NCBI RefSeq assembly: GCF_027594745.1
Contig: NZ_CP110854.1
Span: 3,303,501 to 3,367,500 of the forward strand
DNA from: Saprospira grandis
GTDB taxonomy: Bacteria > Bacteroidota > Bacteroidia > Chitinophagales > Saprospiraceae
Length of the DNA stretch: 64,000 nt
Reading direction: 5' to 3'
Shown here piece after piece: positions 49,679 through 58,586 of the stretch; position 1 is the first letter of the stretch, and each line of letters starts with the position of its first letter. The translations under genes were made by a program, and so were the position numbers. The notes beneath the pieces were generated by a model, which was not told the origin of the DNA, did not search any database, and saw only the letters and a list, made by a program, of their open reading frames with translations.

Positions 49679-51178
49679 TTAACCTAACAAACCCGTTTGG
49701 ATGCGTTCTTTATAGAGCTCTTCGGTTCCCTGAGAGAGGAGGGCCAAGAGTTTTTGCTCGGCAGAGAGTCCGCCCATATTGCTTTCTACATCATTGAGGT
49801 AGCCCTCAAAAACGGCATAATCCCAATCCGAAGTTTTTCTGAAAAAGCCTTTCTTGAGCTGCTCGACCCCCACCACTTTGGCATCTAGGGCCTCGGTTTG
49901 TAGGTTGAAAGGGGCAAAAGCGCGGCTATTTTGGGCCAATTCGATGAGCCAATCCTGAAACTGAGTGAAATAAGGGTTGAGCCGATCGGCAAAAAAGGGC
50001 GCATTGATGAGGGAAGGGCTGAGCGGAACCCCCGTGCTGCCCTTGACAAAGGGATGGTTTTTGGTGGCTAGCGACTCGGCCAATTGGTTTTTGGCAAACA
50101 AAAGCGCATAGTACATTTTAATTAGATGTGGACCAATTTGTTGCCTGCTGCTAGACGCAAGATTGCGCAAACTCAATTGATCGGGATTGCTCTCATCGAC
50201 CAAAAGTCCAAATTCTTTAAAAGAAGGCTGCAAAGCAATGCCCTCCGCATTGGTTTTCAGTTTGTCCTGAGGCATTTTGGCAAAATCAATAACAGCCAAA
50301 GCCGCCACCAACTCCGCAAAATGAGCGCGGTTCTGTTGGCTAGCGCCCCCTGGCTGATTATCCACCTCTTTTTGTTTGTCATCGCCCAAATAATAGAGGC
50401 TGTTAATGCCCCGAAGATCATCGCCATAAAAAGAAAGGGCGGCCTTGGTTTTGCCCATAAAGGTGTTCTGAATAGGGCTGCCTGGCTTGCTTTCTACCCC
50501 AAAATAAGGGAGCATAGTCAGGGCGCCCAAAGGGACCTGCTTGAGGGTGGCCTGCTTACTTTGATAGTCGCTATGCGGATGGCGGATATTTTTGACCAAA
50601 AGCGGAAAACCAGCGGCTCCCGTTCCGCCAAAAATAGAACTGACAATAAAAATGCGGTCGTTATCCGAGACCATATTGACAAAGGCCCGAAAATCGGCCG
50701 ATTCCTGAAATTTATTGAGCACTACGGTCCCCATATGCGGATTGCCCTTAAAGCCAATACTGAGGTCCGACTGCAAATTATTCCGCTCGCTATACAAGAG
50801 CTGAAGCAAAGAACGAGTGGCCGCATCCATGCTGTCAAACTCCAAAAAGTCTTTGAAGGTCTGCCGCTCGCCCGTTTGGGCACCCGCCCGAAACTCATTG
50901 CTCAGGCCAGCAATATCGCCATCAACGACCTCGGAGAGGCGGCGAATGGAGGTCTTGAAAAAACTACTGCCTGCAGAATGAGCCTTGTCTCGTATTTCCT
51001 GATAAGCATTGAGCAATTTGATACTTTGCTCGACATTGCCGTTCTCTTTGTCAGGATCAATAATAATGGGAATCAATTCGCGGACAGGTAGCTCTACCCC
51101 CGCAGCAAGTAAATGGACCAGCGAGCGTAAAACCCGAGCGCCCGTTCCGCCAATACAAAATAAAAATAAACGATCCAT
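49679..51178 (-). CDS. Tubulin/FtsZ-like GTPase-fold protein
   Basis: A 499-residue protein with a tubulin-superfamily N-terminus. It opens FLFCIGGTGARVL (Gly10-Arg15, a Rossmann-like nucleotide-binding loop), then IIIDPDKENGN (38-48) after the second strand. It carries the glycine-rich tubulin-signature-like loop SSIFGGTGAAGFPLL (180-194), comparable to the GGGTGS/TG loop of FtsZ and tubulin. The remainder is alpha/beta and then helical. I recall a family of such distant FtsZ homologues that is linked to vWA and OmpA-type proteins and proposed to remodel membranes (Makarova and Koonin 2010); this locus fits. It is not FtsZ itself: the length and the rest of the sequence differ. Confidence 0.75.
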   Translation of the reverse strand: MDRLFLFCIGGTGARVLRSLVHLLAAGVELPVRELIPIIIDPDKENGNVEQSIKLLNAYQEIRDKAHSAGSSFFKTSIRRLSEVVDGDIAGLSNEFRAGAQTGERQTFKDFLEFDSMDAATRSLLQLLYSERNNLQSDLSIGFKGNPHMGTVVLNKFQESADFRAFVNMVSDNDRIFIVSSIFGGTGAAGFPLLVKNIRHPHSDYQSKQATLKQVPLGALTMLPYFGVESKPGSPIQNTFMGKTKAALSFYGDDLRGINSLYYLGDDKQKEVDNQPGGASQQNRAHFAELVAALAVIDFAKMPQDKLKTNAEGIALQPSFKEFGLLVDESNPDQLSLRNLASSSRQQIGPHLIKMYYALLFAKNQLAESLATKNHPFVKGSTGVPLSPSLINAPFFADRLNPYFTQFQDWLIELAQNSRAFAPFNLQTEALDAKVVGVEQLKKGFFRKTSDWDYAVFEGYLNDVESNMGGLSAEQKLLALLSQGTEELYKERIQTGLLG

Positions 51179-51229
51179 GAAAAATGTGTTTAGTTGAATC
51201 CATCTAAATGAATTCCTTGAGTTTGAAGT

Positions 51230-51619
51230 CTAAAAAGGAGAGTGAAGGAGGTTGGTGGTCCGAAAACGGAGAACAAAGGTGCAAATCATAAAAATAATCA
51301 CCGAATAAATAGAGGTGATGGCCGAAAAGTAGACGTACTCGCTACTCGCATAGTCTAAACCCGCTTTGCCCATGGCCGATTGTGGCCAAAGCCAACAAAT
51401 CAAAAAACTGCTCAAAATGCTGAGCAAAAAACTCAGGGCCCAGGCTTTCCAACCCACATAACGCGCTTTGTCAAAGCCAAAGTAAAAAATCAAGGCCCCT
51501 AAAACAGGCACCAAAATCATCACCAAACCCGCTACACCATATATGTTGTTGTCGTAAAGGTCATTGGTCATTTGTGAGCTGTAAATCAGCTCGATCATTT
51601 TTGCAAAAAATCCGTTCAT
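51230..51619 (-). CDS. Small inner-membrane protein, function unknown
   Basis: A 129-residue protein with three predicted membrane segments: about 27-48 (VAGLVMILVPVLGALIFYFGF), 56-76 (GWKAWALSFLLSILSSFLICW) and 97-117 (YFSAITSIYSVIIFMICTFVL). No signal peptide or motif was recognised. It lies 10 bp after the vWA-like lipoprotein gene and 51 bp before the tubulin-like gene, so it is most likely an operon member and possible membrane anchor. Confidence 0.7.
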   Translation of the reverse strand: MNGFFAKMIELIYSSQMTNDLYDNNIYGVAGLVMILVPVLGALIFYFGFDKARYVGWKAWALSFLLSILSSFLICWLWPQSAMGKAGLDYASSEYVYFSAITSIYSVIIFMICTFVLRFRTTNLLHSPF

Positions 51620-51629
51620 TGTTTAGTCT

Positions 51630-53060
51630 TTAGTTGCTTACAGGAAGCTTTATTTGAAAATAGTGGTTATCCTCGCCCAATTCATTAAAGGCTTCTGAAA
51701 TGCCAGAAACCCAATACTGAAGGCCCAAGGTTTTATCCATTTGCTCCTTAATCTTACGGTCGTCTTCCGTATGTGCAGCGGCTACCCAAGCAGGCAACTG
51801 CTTTTTGAGTGCTAGTTTAATTTCAAAATTATCTTTGGGTAATTCTGAGCTCTCTAAAATAAAAATATGGCTGGCAGTCCCCAAATATCGCTGGTCATTT
51901 TTATGAATTTCAGCAGTTGCTAGGGGCAAAATTTCCTTAATGCTAAAGTTTCCGCCATCAACCGAGTAATTTGCCTTGTCCAAAGCATAGGAAGCAGGGG
52001 CTGGCAATTTGCTCAAATCAATGGCGAGGGCCATCTCAAAGCGGCCACTGCGCTTGTCTAGTTCGGGCTTTTCTATAGACTGAATCAATTCTTGCCCTCT
52101 TGGCCGAGAAAATTGCCCCGCCTTATAGCTCTGCCCCAAAACCGAATGATAATAGGCCTGTCCATCGGGCTGATAAAAAATAATCGCTTCCTCAAAACCC
52201 CGAATGCTCTTCAAATCATAATGCAAGTACATTTCTTGCAATTGAGCGTTCTTGCCCAAAATACAGATGTAATAAGGCCGCTTTTCCTTAATGCTCGTCG
52301 GCCGATCCTGATAATCATAGTATTTGCCATCATATAAGGAGCTCATCTTGAGCAAAAGTAGGCCATAATCGCCCTGCTCTCTCAATTTCTGCAACTTCCC
52401 CTTAATCGAGTATTTCAATTTGGGAAAAGCATCCTTGGGGTTCTGTCGATTCACATCATAAATGAAGTCAGAGGCCAAAATGGCCGTTTTTCCCTCTTCG
52501 GTCACTTGCCGAACCGCCTCGCCCAACATTTCATCTAGCTTAGAAATACGGATGTTCCCCACTTTTATGGCCGTTTTACGGTCCATTTTCTGAATGAATT
52601 CCTCGTAGTCTTGCCCAATTTTATGCGGCTGATCATTGATAAAGTAGTAGTCGTTCTTTTTCCCCTTTTCCTCTATCCGACTCCCCAAATCCATCATGGC
52701 ATCCTTAAAGGCCGTGTTGCCCGTAAAATAGCCCATCATGCTGTTCGAGTTTTCTACAAATAGGGCAAAGGATAGGGCCGTTTTTTGCTCCGCTTTCTTA
52801 ACGGCTTCACAACTAGGCAGTTGCTCGGCTTTTTGCTGAACATTGGCGTTCACTTTCTCGACCAATGTCAATAATTTTGCACAATCCGAATAAGGCCCAT
52901 TGGCCGATTGCGCTTGCAAATCTTGCCATTCTTCGGTAGTCACTTGCCCATCTTTTAGGACTTTCCGAATAGCAGATTCTAGGGCACGGTCTTCCCCGCC
53001 ACCACAGGCCGTTAGGCCCAAGGCCGCCAATAAAAGGGGGCTGTATTTCTTTAAGTTCAT
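51630..53060 (-). CDS. vWA-like lipoprotein
   Basis: A 476-residue lipoprotein with lipobox LGLTAC (attachment at Cys19). A helical region is followed by a vWA-like fold with a partial metal-site motif FVENSNSMMGY (101-111; canonical DxSxS with the Asp replaced by Glu or Asn) and a second conserved acidic turn, AILASDFIYDV. The C-terminal half has beta-rich segments (YSVDGGNFSIKEILPLA). The start is the ATG at 53060; the 61 codons upstream are translated repeat copy 17. It begins the minus-strand operon with the small membrane protein and the tubulin-like protein, and is divergent from the plus-strand genes at 53502. Confidence 0.7.
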   Translation of the reverse strand: MNLKKYSPLLLAALGLTACGGGEDRALESAIRKVLKDGQVTTEEWQDLQAQSANGPYSDCAKLLTLVEKVNANVQQKAEQLPSCEAVKKAEQKTALSFALFVENSNSMMGYFTGNTAFKDAMMDLGSRIEEKGKKNDYYFINDQPHKIGQDYEEFIQKMDRKTAIKVGNIRISKLDEMLGEAVRQVTEEGKTAILASDFIYDVNRQNPKDAFPKLKYSIKGKLQKLREQGDYGLLLLKMSSLYDGKYYDYQDRPTSIKEKRPYYICILGKNAQLQEMYLHYDLKSIRGFEEAIIFYQPDGQAYYHSVLGQSYKAGQFSRPRGQELIQSIEKPELDKRSGRFEMALAIDLSKLPAPASYALDKANYSVDGGNFSIKEILPLATAEIHKNDQRYLGTASHIFILESSELPKDNFEIKLALKKQLPAWVAAAHTEDDRKIKEQMDKTLGLQYWVSGISEAFNELGEDNHYFQIKLPVSN

Positions 53061-53092
53061 GGGAATAATTATAGTCTTTTTTGTTATTTTTT

Positions 53093-53236
53093 GGGGCTTC
53101 CCCTCGCTTCGCTCAGGTCGCTCCCTTGCAGGGCTCGCAGGTCTGCTCGGCCCTCGGCGAGCTGCGCCCACCTCGGTCTGCCCCTGCGGGGCACCCTTAC
53201 AGGCAGCTAAGCCTGCGGCGGCTTCGCCGCCTGCAA
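53093..53236 (+). repeat. GC-rich modular hairpin repeat, copy 17
   Basis: Plus orientation, main subtype with a GGGGCTTCCCC edge, hairpin 1 CTCGCTTCGCTC (imperfect), hairpin CCCC-TGC-GGGG and a terminal GGCGGC-TTC-GCCGCC. It forms an inverted pair with copy 18 in the 441-bp divergent gap. About 95 bp of AT-rich DNA between them is the only room for promoters. Confidence 0.9.
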
Positions 53237-53330
53237 AACGCAATATCTTTTCCTCCCAAACTTACTGAAAAAATCAAAATTTTATTTGTTTCTTCTGTAT
53301 TTTTACGCAGACAAAGTAAATTGGTCCTGA

Positions 53331-53478
53331 TCAGGCGGCGCAGCCGCCTCGGCTGAGGGATGGATAGGGGGGCGGCGCAGCCGCAGACCCAGCTTTTGAG
53401 CAAAGCGAAAAAGCGCAGGGCCGAGCATCCCTGCGAGCCCCGGCACAGCCCGACCCGCCCGTAGGGCGGGGCAGCCCC
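53331..53478 (-). repeat. GC-rich modular hairpin repeat, copy 18
   Basis: Minus orientation, main subtype, with GGGCCGAGCATCCCTGCGAG and an edge hairpin GCCCG-TAGG-CGGGG. It ends 23 bp before the start codon of the next gene. Confidence 0.9.
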
Positions 53479-53501
53479 AAAACAAAAGAAATAAAACACA
53501 A

Positions 53502-54743
53502 ATGAATAATGTACCTAAAATCCTCTCTTTTGAGTTGGACCAACTAGATGCCGATCAGATTCTACTGAGCTGGACCACCGAAAATGCCCATAGCATCCAG
53601 CTACAATCTATTGGCGATTTCCATTTTGAGCAGCAATATAAGGCCAGAAGAGACCCCAAAAAAACCTATAATTTTGTGCTCATTGCCCTCAATTTAGACT
53701 CTAATATTCAGACGACAGAACGGCTGCTGGTCTATCCAGCTCCCCAAATCCTCTCTTTTTCGCAGCAGTTTTTGGGCCAGCAACTACAGCTGAGCTGGCA
53801 ATTGAGCGGGGCCAAAAAAATAAGCCTCAATGGCGAAGAAATTCCCCTGCAAAGAGAACAAATTTTGCTCGATCTGCCCGCCCAAACTCAATCTTATGAG
53901 CTCAAGGTTTGGGGCGAAAACCCCGGTGAATTGGTCCAACAAACCCTAGAGGTGGTGCCCCCTAAAAAAGATTATGCCCCCCTTTTGCGCAAAATAGCGC
54001 CCTGGGCCGGCGGCGCTCTGGGCTTGGGCCTACTGCTCTTTTTAGCACTGCAGTTTTGGCCAAAAACAAAGGCCGAAACAGCAAAAAAAGAACTGCAGCA
54101 TATTGCGGCTAGCTATGCCCAAGATTGTGGTCCAAAATCTCTAGAACGACTGCAAGACAACTTGCCCAAAATGCACCAACTGCTGCCCGAAGAACGCTAT
54201 AAAACTTTTGCCTGCCTGCGCCAAGCTTATCCCCAAACTGATTTTACTTTGGCCATTTCCGAAACGGAAGGCCTGCTTTTCGAGTCGCTAGAAGAGTATT
54301 GTCTGCGGCCCAAATTTGTACTTCAAGTAGAAGAGTTGCGCTGGAATAAAGACAGCAGCCGCCTGCGCATTTCTGTCAATAGCCAAGAACGCCTGCTGCC
54401 CGAAGATTGGCCCGAAGCCCAAGAAAAAGAAGCTCCCGCCAAAGCAGAAGAAACGCCTAGCCCCAAGGCAGCAACTAGCGCCCCTTTGAGCAGTTTGCCC
54501 ATTCAGTTTCAAGGGAAAATCAATGGCCGTTTGCGCCGTATCCGCATCCAAAGCCAAGAGAAACACGCCCAAGGAATTAGCTTTCAGTATAAGGTCTTTG
54601 GGCGGGCCAAAAGCCACCTAAAAGGGGAGCTCCGCTTTGAGGGCCAAACGGTAGAGCTAGAAGGACTGGGCCAAGGAAACTACCGCCTAGAAGGCGGCAA
54701 ACTCCTCTTCGATTTGCCCAAGGCAAGTCTAAAAGCATTGTAA
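53502..54743 (+). CDS. Single-pass membrane protein with Ig-like N-terminus, function unknown
   Basis: A 413-residue protein. Residues 1-150 look like two Ig/FN3-like beta-sandwiches (ILSFELDQLDADQILLSWTT and ILSFSQQFLGQQLQLSWQLS, a repeated pattern). One membrane segment lies at 166-186. The C-terminal part has a helical region with a cysteine pair and a beta-rich tail after an Ala/Pro/Glu linker. There is no signal peptide, so the Ig-like part is probably cytoplasmic and the tail periplasmic. It is divergent from the tubulin-containing operon and 24 bp before the next lipoprotein gene. Confidence 0.7.
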   Translation: MNNVPKILSFELDQLDADQILLSWTTENAHSIQLQSIGDFHFEQQYKARRDPKKTYNFVLIALNLDSNIQTTERLLVYPAPQILSFSQQFLGQQLQLSWQLSGAKKISLNGEEIPLQREQILLDLPAQTQSYELKVWGENPGELVQQTLEVVPPKKDYAPLLRKIAPWAGGALGLGLLLFLALQFWPKTKAETAKKELQHIAASYAQDCGPKSLERLQDNLPKMHQLLPEERYKTFACLRQAYPQTDFTLAISETEGLLFESLEEYCLRPKFVLQVEELRWNKDSSRLRISVNSQERLLPEDWPEAQEKEAPAKAEETPSPKAATSAPLSSLPIQFQGKINGRLRRIRIQSQEKHAQGISFQYKVFGRAKSHLKGELRFEGQTVELEGLGQGNYRLEGGKLLFDLPKASLKAL

Positions 54744-54767
54744 TTTTTTACTTAAAATAACCAACAG

Positions 54768-55625
54768 ATGAAAAAGACCTTTTTTGGGGCCAGTTTGGCC
54801 CTTTCGCTATTGCTGGCTGGTTGTGCCAATGAACAGGCCGCCGAAATTAGCCAACTCAATGACCGCATCCGCCAAGATAGTATCCTGCTAGCCGAAATGG
54901 GCCAAGAAATGACCGAAATCGATGAGGCTATTGAGCAGGTGCTAGATTATACCGCCGCCCAAGAAGGCCTAGAAGCAGGGGGCATTGACCTCTCTGATGC
55001 CTCTCAGGCAGAACGCCTAGGCAAAATTGAAGATATTATTAAGGCCAGCACCGCCAAAATTGAACGCCTAGAAGCCGATTTGGCCAAATCGCAATCCAGT
55101 TTGCTGAATAATGCCGGCCTGCGCAGAAGTATTGCGGCCCAGAAAAAATTGCTCTCCGAACAACAAGCAGAAATTAACCGCCTGAGCGGTAGAGTAGAAG
55201 AACTGGAGGTCGAAAATAGTACCCTCCGAGAAGAAAATGCGACTAAAACAGCCAAGATTGAGCGACAATCTAATGATTTGCAGGCCGCCCAAGCCAGTAT
55301 CCAAGAAGCCGAAAATAGATTGATGCAGATTCAGGATCAAGTGAATCAGGCTCAAAAACAAAACCAGGCCGTCAATGATCAAATCAATAGAGAGTATATG
55401 CAAATTGCCGCCACCCTGGTCGAGATGGCCGAAGACCGCAAAGGCCTTTTTGGCAATGGCAAAAAACAACGCAAAGAGATGTGCATCAAAGCCATGCAGT
55501 ATCTTTGTATGGCCCACCAAAGAGGGGTCTATCAAGCCATGACCGAAATCAATATTTTGCAGGGCCACAAAAAGCTAGGCAAATATGTCAAATACGAATC
55601 CTGTAATTCGGTGATGAATAAATAA
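54768..55625 (+). CDS. Coiled-coil lipoprotein
   Basis: A 285-residue lipoprotein with lipobox LLLAGC (attachment at Cys19). Two coiled-coil stretches (about 22-60 and 85-205, e.g. RLSGRVEELEVENSTLREEN) precede a C-terminal domain with three cysteines (MCIKAMQYLCMAHQRG, YESCNS). The body resembles periplasmic tethers of the Lpp/OmpA-linked kind only in general character. It is in the same operon as the preceding gene and ends at a strong terminator. Confidence 0.75.
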   Translation: MKKTFFGASLALSLLLAGCANEQAAEISQLNDRIRQDSILLAEMGQEMTEIDEAIEQVLDYTAAQEGLEAGGIDLSDASQAERLGKIEDIIKASTAKIERLEADLAKSQSSLLNNAGLRRSIAAQKKLLSEQQAEINRLSGRVEELEVENSTLREENATKTAKIERQSNDLQAAQASIQEAENRLMQIQDQVNQAQKQNQAVNDQINREYMQIAATLVEMAEDRKGLFGNGKKQRKEMCIKAMQYLCMAHQRGVYQAMTEINILQGHKKLGKYVKYESCNSVMNK

Positions 55626-55638
55626 GGCCCAAAAACAG

Positions 55639-55672
55639 AAAAGCCCTGCTCCTAAGAGCAGGGCTTTTTTGT
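55639..55672 (+). terminator. Intrinsic terminator
   Basis: A 13-bp stem, AAAAGCCCTGCTC with its complement around CTAA, is followed by six T. With its left A run it can serve both the lipoprotein gene and the convergent dsbD gene. Confidence 0.85.
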
Positions 55673-55685
55673 CAACAAGCTCAAG

Positions 55686-58244
55686 TTATTTTAACTCTCC
55701 CTTGCCCCAAAGTGCATAATTGCTTAATCCGCACTCCAAAAATTCCTGATATTTATCGGCATCAAAGACAGCGCCCACAGGGGTATTGAGGATCGTCTCA
55801 TCGGGAGCCATCAGCACGTATAGCGGCTGAGACACTTGGCCAAAGTTGAGGCGCTCGAAGGCGGCCCACTTATTCCCCACATTCCGAATCTTTTGGCCAT
55901 CAGGAGCGATAAGGGTCTTCTCTAATTTTGTGCGATCATCTACATAAAGAGAAATGAGCACATATTCTTCATTCAGAATTTTATTGATTTCAGGCTTAAC
56001 CCAAACTTGGTCTTCCATTTTGCGGCAGTTTTCACAGCCATAACCCGTAAAGTCAATCATGATGGGCAACTTCTGCTCTCTAGCATAAGCCAAACCTTCT
56101 TCATAATCGTGAAAGCAGTTTTGTAGTCCAGCGGGACAGTCGCAAGGATGATAGTAAGAGTAGCAGGCAGGAGGAGCCAATCCACTCATAATAGGAGGAG
56201 TGGCATAGGTGCCCGTTTTTTCATCTACCGTAAAGCCTAGGGCAAAATAAGTAGCCAAAGCAATGCTAAACAAGCCCAAGCCTTTGCGAGGAAGGCTAAT
56301 TTTAGCGCCTTTCATATCGTGTGGAAAACGAATAAAGCCCAAAAGGTAAATCCCCATAGCAAAAGCTACGACCACATAAATCCCCAAGAAGGTTTCATAT
56401 TTGAGCAGCTCCCAGTGCATGGTCATATCGGCCTTAGAAAGGAATTTGAAGGCCAAGGCCACCTCCACAAAACCCAAGACCACTTTCACTACATTCATCC
56501 AGCCACCAGAACGGGGCAAGGAGTTGAGCCAACCCGGAAAGGCCGAGAAGAGCGCAAAAGGAAGGGCCAAAGCAGAAGAAAAACCGAGCATCCCCACAGC
56601 AGGGGCCAATTGGCCACCCTCTGCAGCTTGTACCAAAAGCGTCCCGATAATAGGACCTGTACAAGAGAAAGAGACCAAAGAAAGCGTAAAGGCCATAAAG
56701 AAAATCCCTAGCAAACCACCACGGTCGGCCGCTCTATCGGTTTCATTGGACCAAGAAGAGGGCAGCGTAATTTCATAGTAGCCAAAGAAAGAAATGGCAA
56801 AGGCAATGAAGAGAATAAAAAAGCTCAGGTTGGGAATCCAGTGCGTAGATAACCAGTTCAAGGCATTCTCTCCAAATACAATGGTCACAAACATCCCCAA
56901 AGCTACATAGATGCCAATGATAGAAAGGCCGTAAATGGTCGCATTGCGAATCCCCTCGGCCTTAGATTGGCTGCGTTTGGTAAAGAAAGAAACCGTCAGC
57001 GGAATCATCGGAAAAACGCAGGGCGTCAATAAGGCAAATAATCCCCCAATAAAGCCAAAGAAGAAAATCATCCAAAGGCTGAGGTTGGCACTTTCTACCT
57101 CGGTCCCACAGTTCCCACGAGCTGCTGCAGCTTTTAAGCTGCTGCGAATATCGGGGCGATCAATGCCCGTCAATACTTTATTCGGATCAATTTTGGGCGT
57201 GCTTGCCGCTGCGGCCTTAAAAAAGCTAAATTCCAAATCGGTAGGGGGCAAGCATTGCTCCTTATCACAAATCATATAGGTCAAAAAGCCCTCTAGGGCT
57301 TTGCTGCTGTCCAATACTTCTACCCGCTGTCGAATCTCTAGTTGGTTTTTGTATTTGGTCAGCTTCATGTTAAAAAGCGGATCAAAACCAGAGACTTTAT
57401 TCTTAGGATCATTGGTGCTTTCTGTGGGACCAGAAAGTAGCTTGAAATGATCGCCTTCTACAAAGTTGAGTTTGGTCGCTACGGGACCATCTTCTCCCTC
57501 CAAAAACTGCGAGTAGGTATGCCAGCCCTCAGTCATTTCTGCTCTAAAGATGAGCTCATAGCTGTTCCCTTCAATCAAACGCATTTCATAGCTCCAGCTG
57601 ATGGGCTGCCCCTCTACAGCACTACTATTTGGCGCTGTTTCTTCCTCTACGGCTACTTCTTCTTTGGGCGTTTCAGCAGCGGGATCTAGCTGGGCCGTTG
57701 TATTGGAAGCATCTTTTGCTTTGGGGGCAACTTGGCCCGATTTCCCATCTTCAGTAGACTCTTGGGCCGCCTTGGGCTGAGGCAAAGCCGCCAAATCAAT
57801 GTCAAATTCATAGTTGGTTGGAGGCAAACAACTTTGGTCATTACAAGTCATGTACTCTAAATAACCGACCAAGTGTTGCTGCTTATTAGGCGTGGCCACG
57901 GTCTTCAAAATCTGCAAGTCATTCTTATACTTGGTCACTTGCATCTCGAAAATCTCATCAAACCCCGATTTCTTATTTGCTGGATCGCTACTGCTTTCAC
58001 TGGCTTTTCCAACAGGCGTAAATTCTCCCTCCTCTATAGTAACAGAGGTGGCCACTGGCCCATCTGCTGAGGGCAAGTAGAGGGAATAGACATACCAGCC
58101 TTTTTCAATTTTGGCCTTAAAGGTGATGCTGTATTGCCCATTGCCTAGCGCTTTGGCCTCATGACGCCAACGAACGGGCGTTTGGGCCGATAAACTGCCC
58201 AAAATGGCAAAGAGGGACAAAAAAGTAAATAGGGTCCTTAACAT
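55686..58244 (-). CDS. dsbD: Thiol:disulfide interchange protein DsbD with duplicated N-terminal domain
   Basis: It moves electrons from cytoplasmic thioredoxin across the inner membrane to periplasmic partners. The 852-residue protein has a signal peptide, then two homologous DsbD-alpha-like domains (both with KGWYVYS/EGWHTYS, DGPVAT, SGFDEIF/SGFDPLF and C-x4/5-CLPPT). A multi-span membrane domain (CVFPMIPLTVSFF, FSCTGPIIGTLL, each with the redox cysteine) and a C-terminal thioredoxin-like domain with GCENC (Cys737, Cys740) follow. The start is the ATG at 58244 before the signal peptide. A TAGCTTTG element at 58341-58334 could be its -10 region, but no matching upstream box was found. Confidence 0.92.
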   Translation of the reverse strand: MLRTLFTFLSLFAILGSLSAQTPVRWRHEAKALGNGQYSITFKAKIEKGWYVYSLYLPSADGPVATSVTIEEGEFTPVGKASESSSDPANKKSGFDEIFEMQVTKYKNDLQILKTVATPNKQQHLVGYLEYMTCNDQSCLPPTNYEFDIDLAALPQPKAAQESTEDGKSGQVAPKAKDASNTTAQLDPAAETPKEEVAVEEETAPNSSAVEGQPISWSYEMRLIEGNSYELIFRAEMTEGWHTYSQFLEGEDGPVATKLNFVEGDHFKLLSGPTESTNDPKNKVSGFDPLFNMKLTKYKNQLEIRQRVEVLDSSKALEGFLTYMICDKEQCLPPTDLEFSFFKAAAASTPKIDPNKVLTGIDRPDIRSSLKAAAARGNCGTEVESANLSLWMIFFFGFIGGLFALLTPCVFPMIPLTVSFFTKRSQSKAEGIRNATIYGLSIIGIYVALGMFVTIVFGENALNWLSTHWIPNLSFFILFIAFAISFFGYYEITLPSSWSNETDRAADRGGLLGIFFMAFTLSLVSFSCTGPIIGTLLVQAAEGGQLAPAVGMLGFSSALALPFALFSAFPGWLNSLPRSGGWMNVVKVVLGFVEVALAFKFLSKADMTMHWELLKYETFLGIYVVVAFAMGIYLLGFIRFPHDMKGAKISLPRKGLGLFSIALATYFALGFTVDEKTGTYATPPIMSGLAPPACYSYYHPCDCPAGLQNCFHDYEEGLAYAREQKLPIMIDFTGYGCENCRKMEDQVWVKPEINKILNEEYVLISLYVDDRTKLEKTLIAPDGQKIRNVGNKWAAFERLNFGQVSQPLYVLMAPDETILNTPVGAVFDADKYQEFLECGLSNYALWGKGELK

Positions 58245-58421
58245 ACTGATGGATATAAAAAATATAGGAAAATGCTTGTTTTTAAAGAACTGTATGAAGT
58301 ACAAACAGCCTTGCCAATCTCATTGGCTTTAGACAAAGCTAAAAAATATATCGCTTAATGGGCGTTAATCAAAGGTTAAGCAGAACTTTTGAGAATTGTA
58401 AAATTGTGACAATGCTTTTTT

Positions 58422-58578
58422 GGGGCTGCCCCTCCCTGCGGTCGGGTCGGGCTGTGCCGTGGCTCGCAGGTCTGCTCGGCCCTGCGGGGCTTTCACTTCG
58501 CTTCAGCCCCTAGGTCTGCGGCTGCGCCGCACCACTTTCCATCCCTCAGCCTGCGGCGGCTTCGCCGCCTGTCCCCTC
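58422..58578 (+). repeat. GC-rich modular hairpin repeat, copy 19
   Basis: Plus orientation, main subtype with GGGTCGGGC and GGCTCGCAGGTCTGCTCGG, hairpin 3 GCGGC-TGC-GCCGC and a terminal GGCGGC-TTC-GCCGCC before CTGTCCCCTCCAAA. It occupies the gap between dsbD and the aminotransferase gene; the left part of 58245-58421 is AT-rich. Confidence 0.9.
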
Positions 58579-58586
58579 CAAAATAT

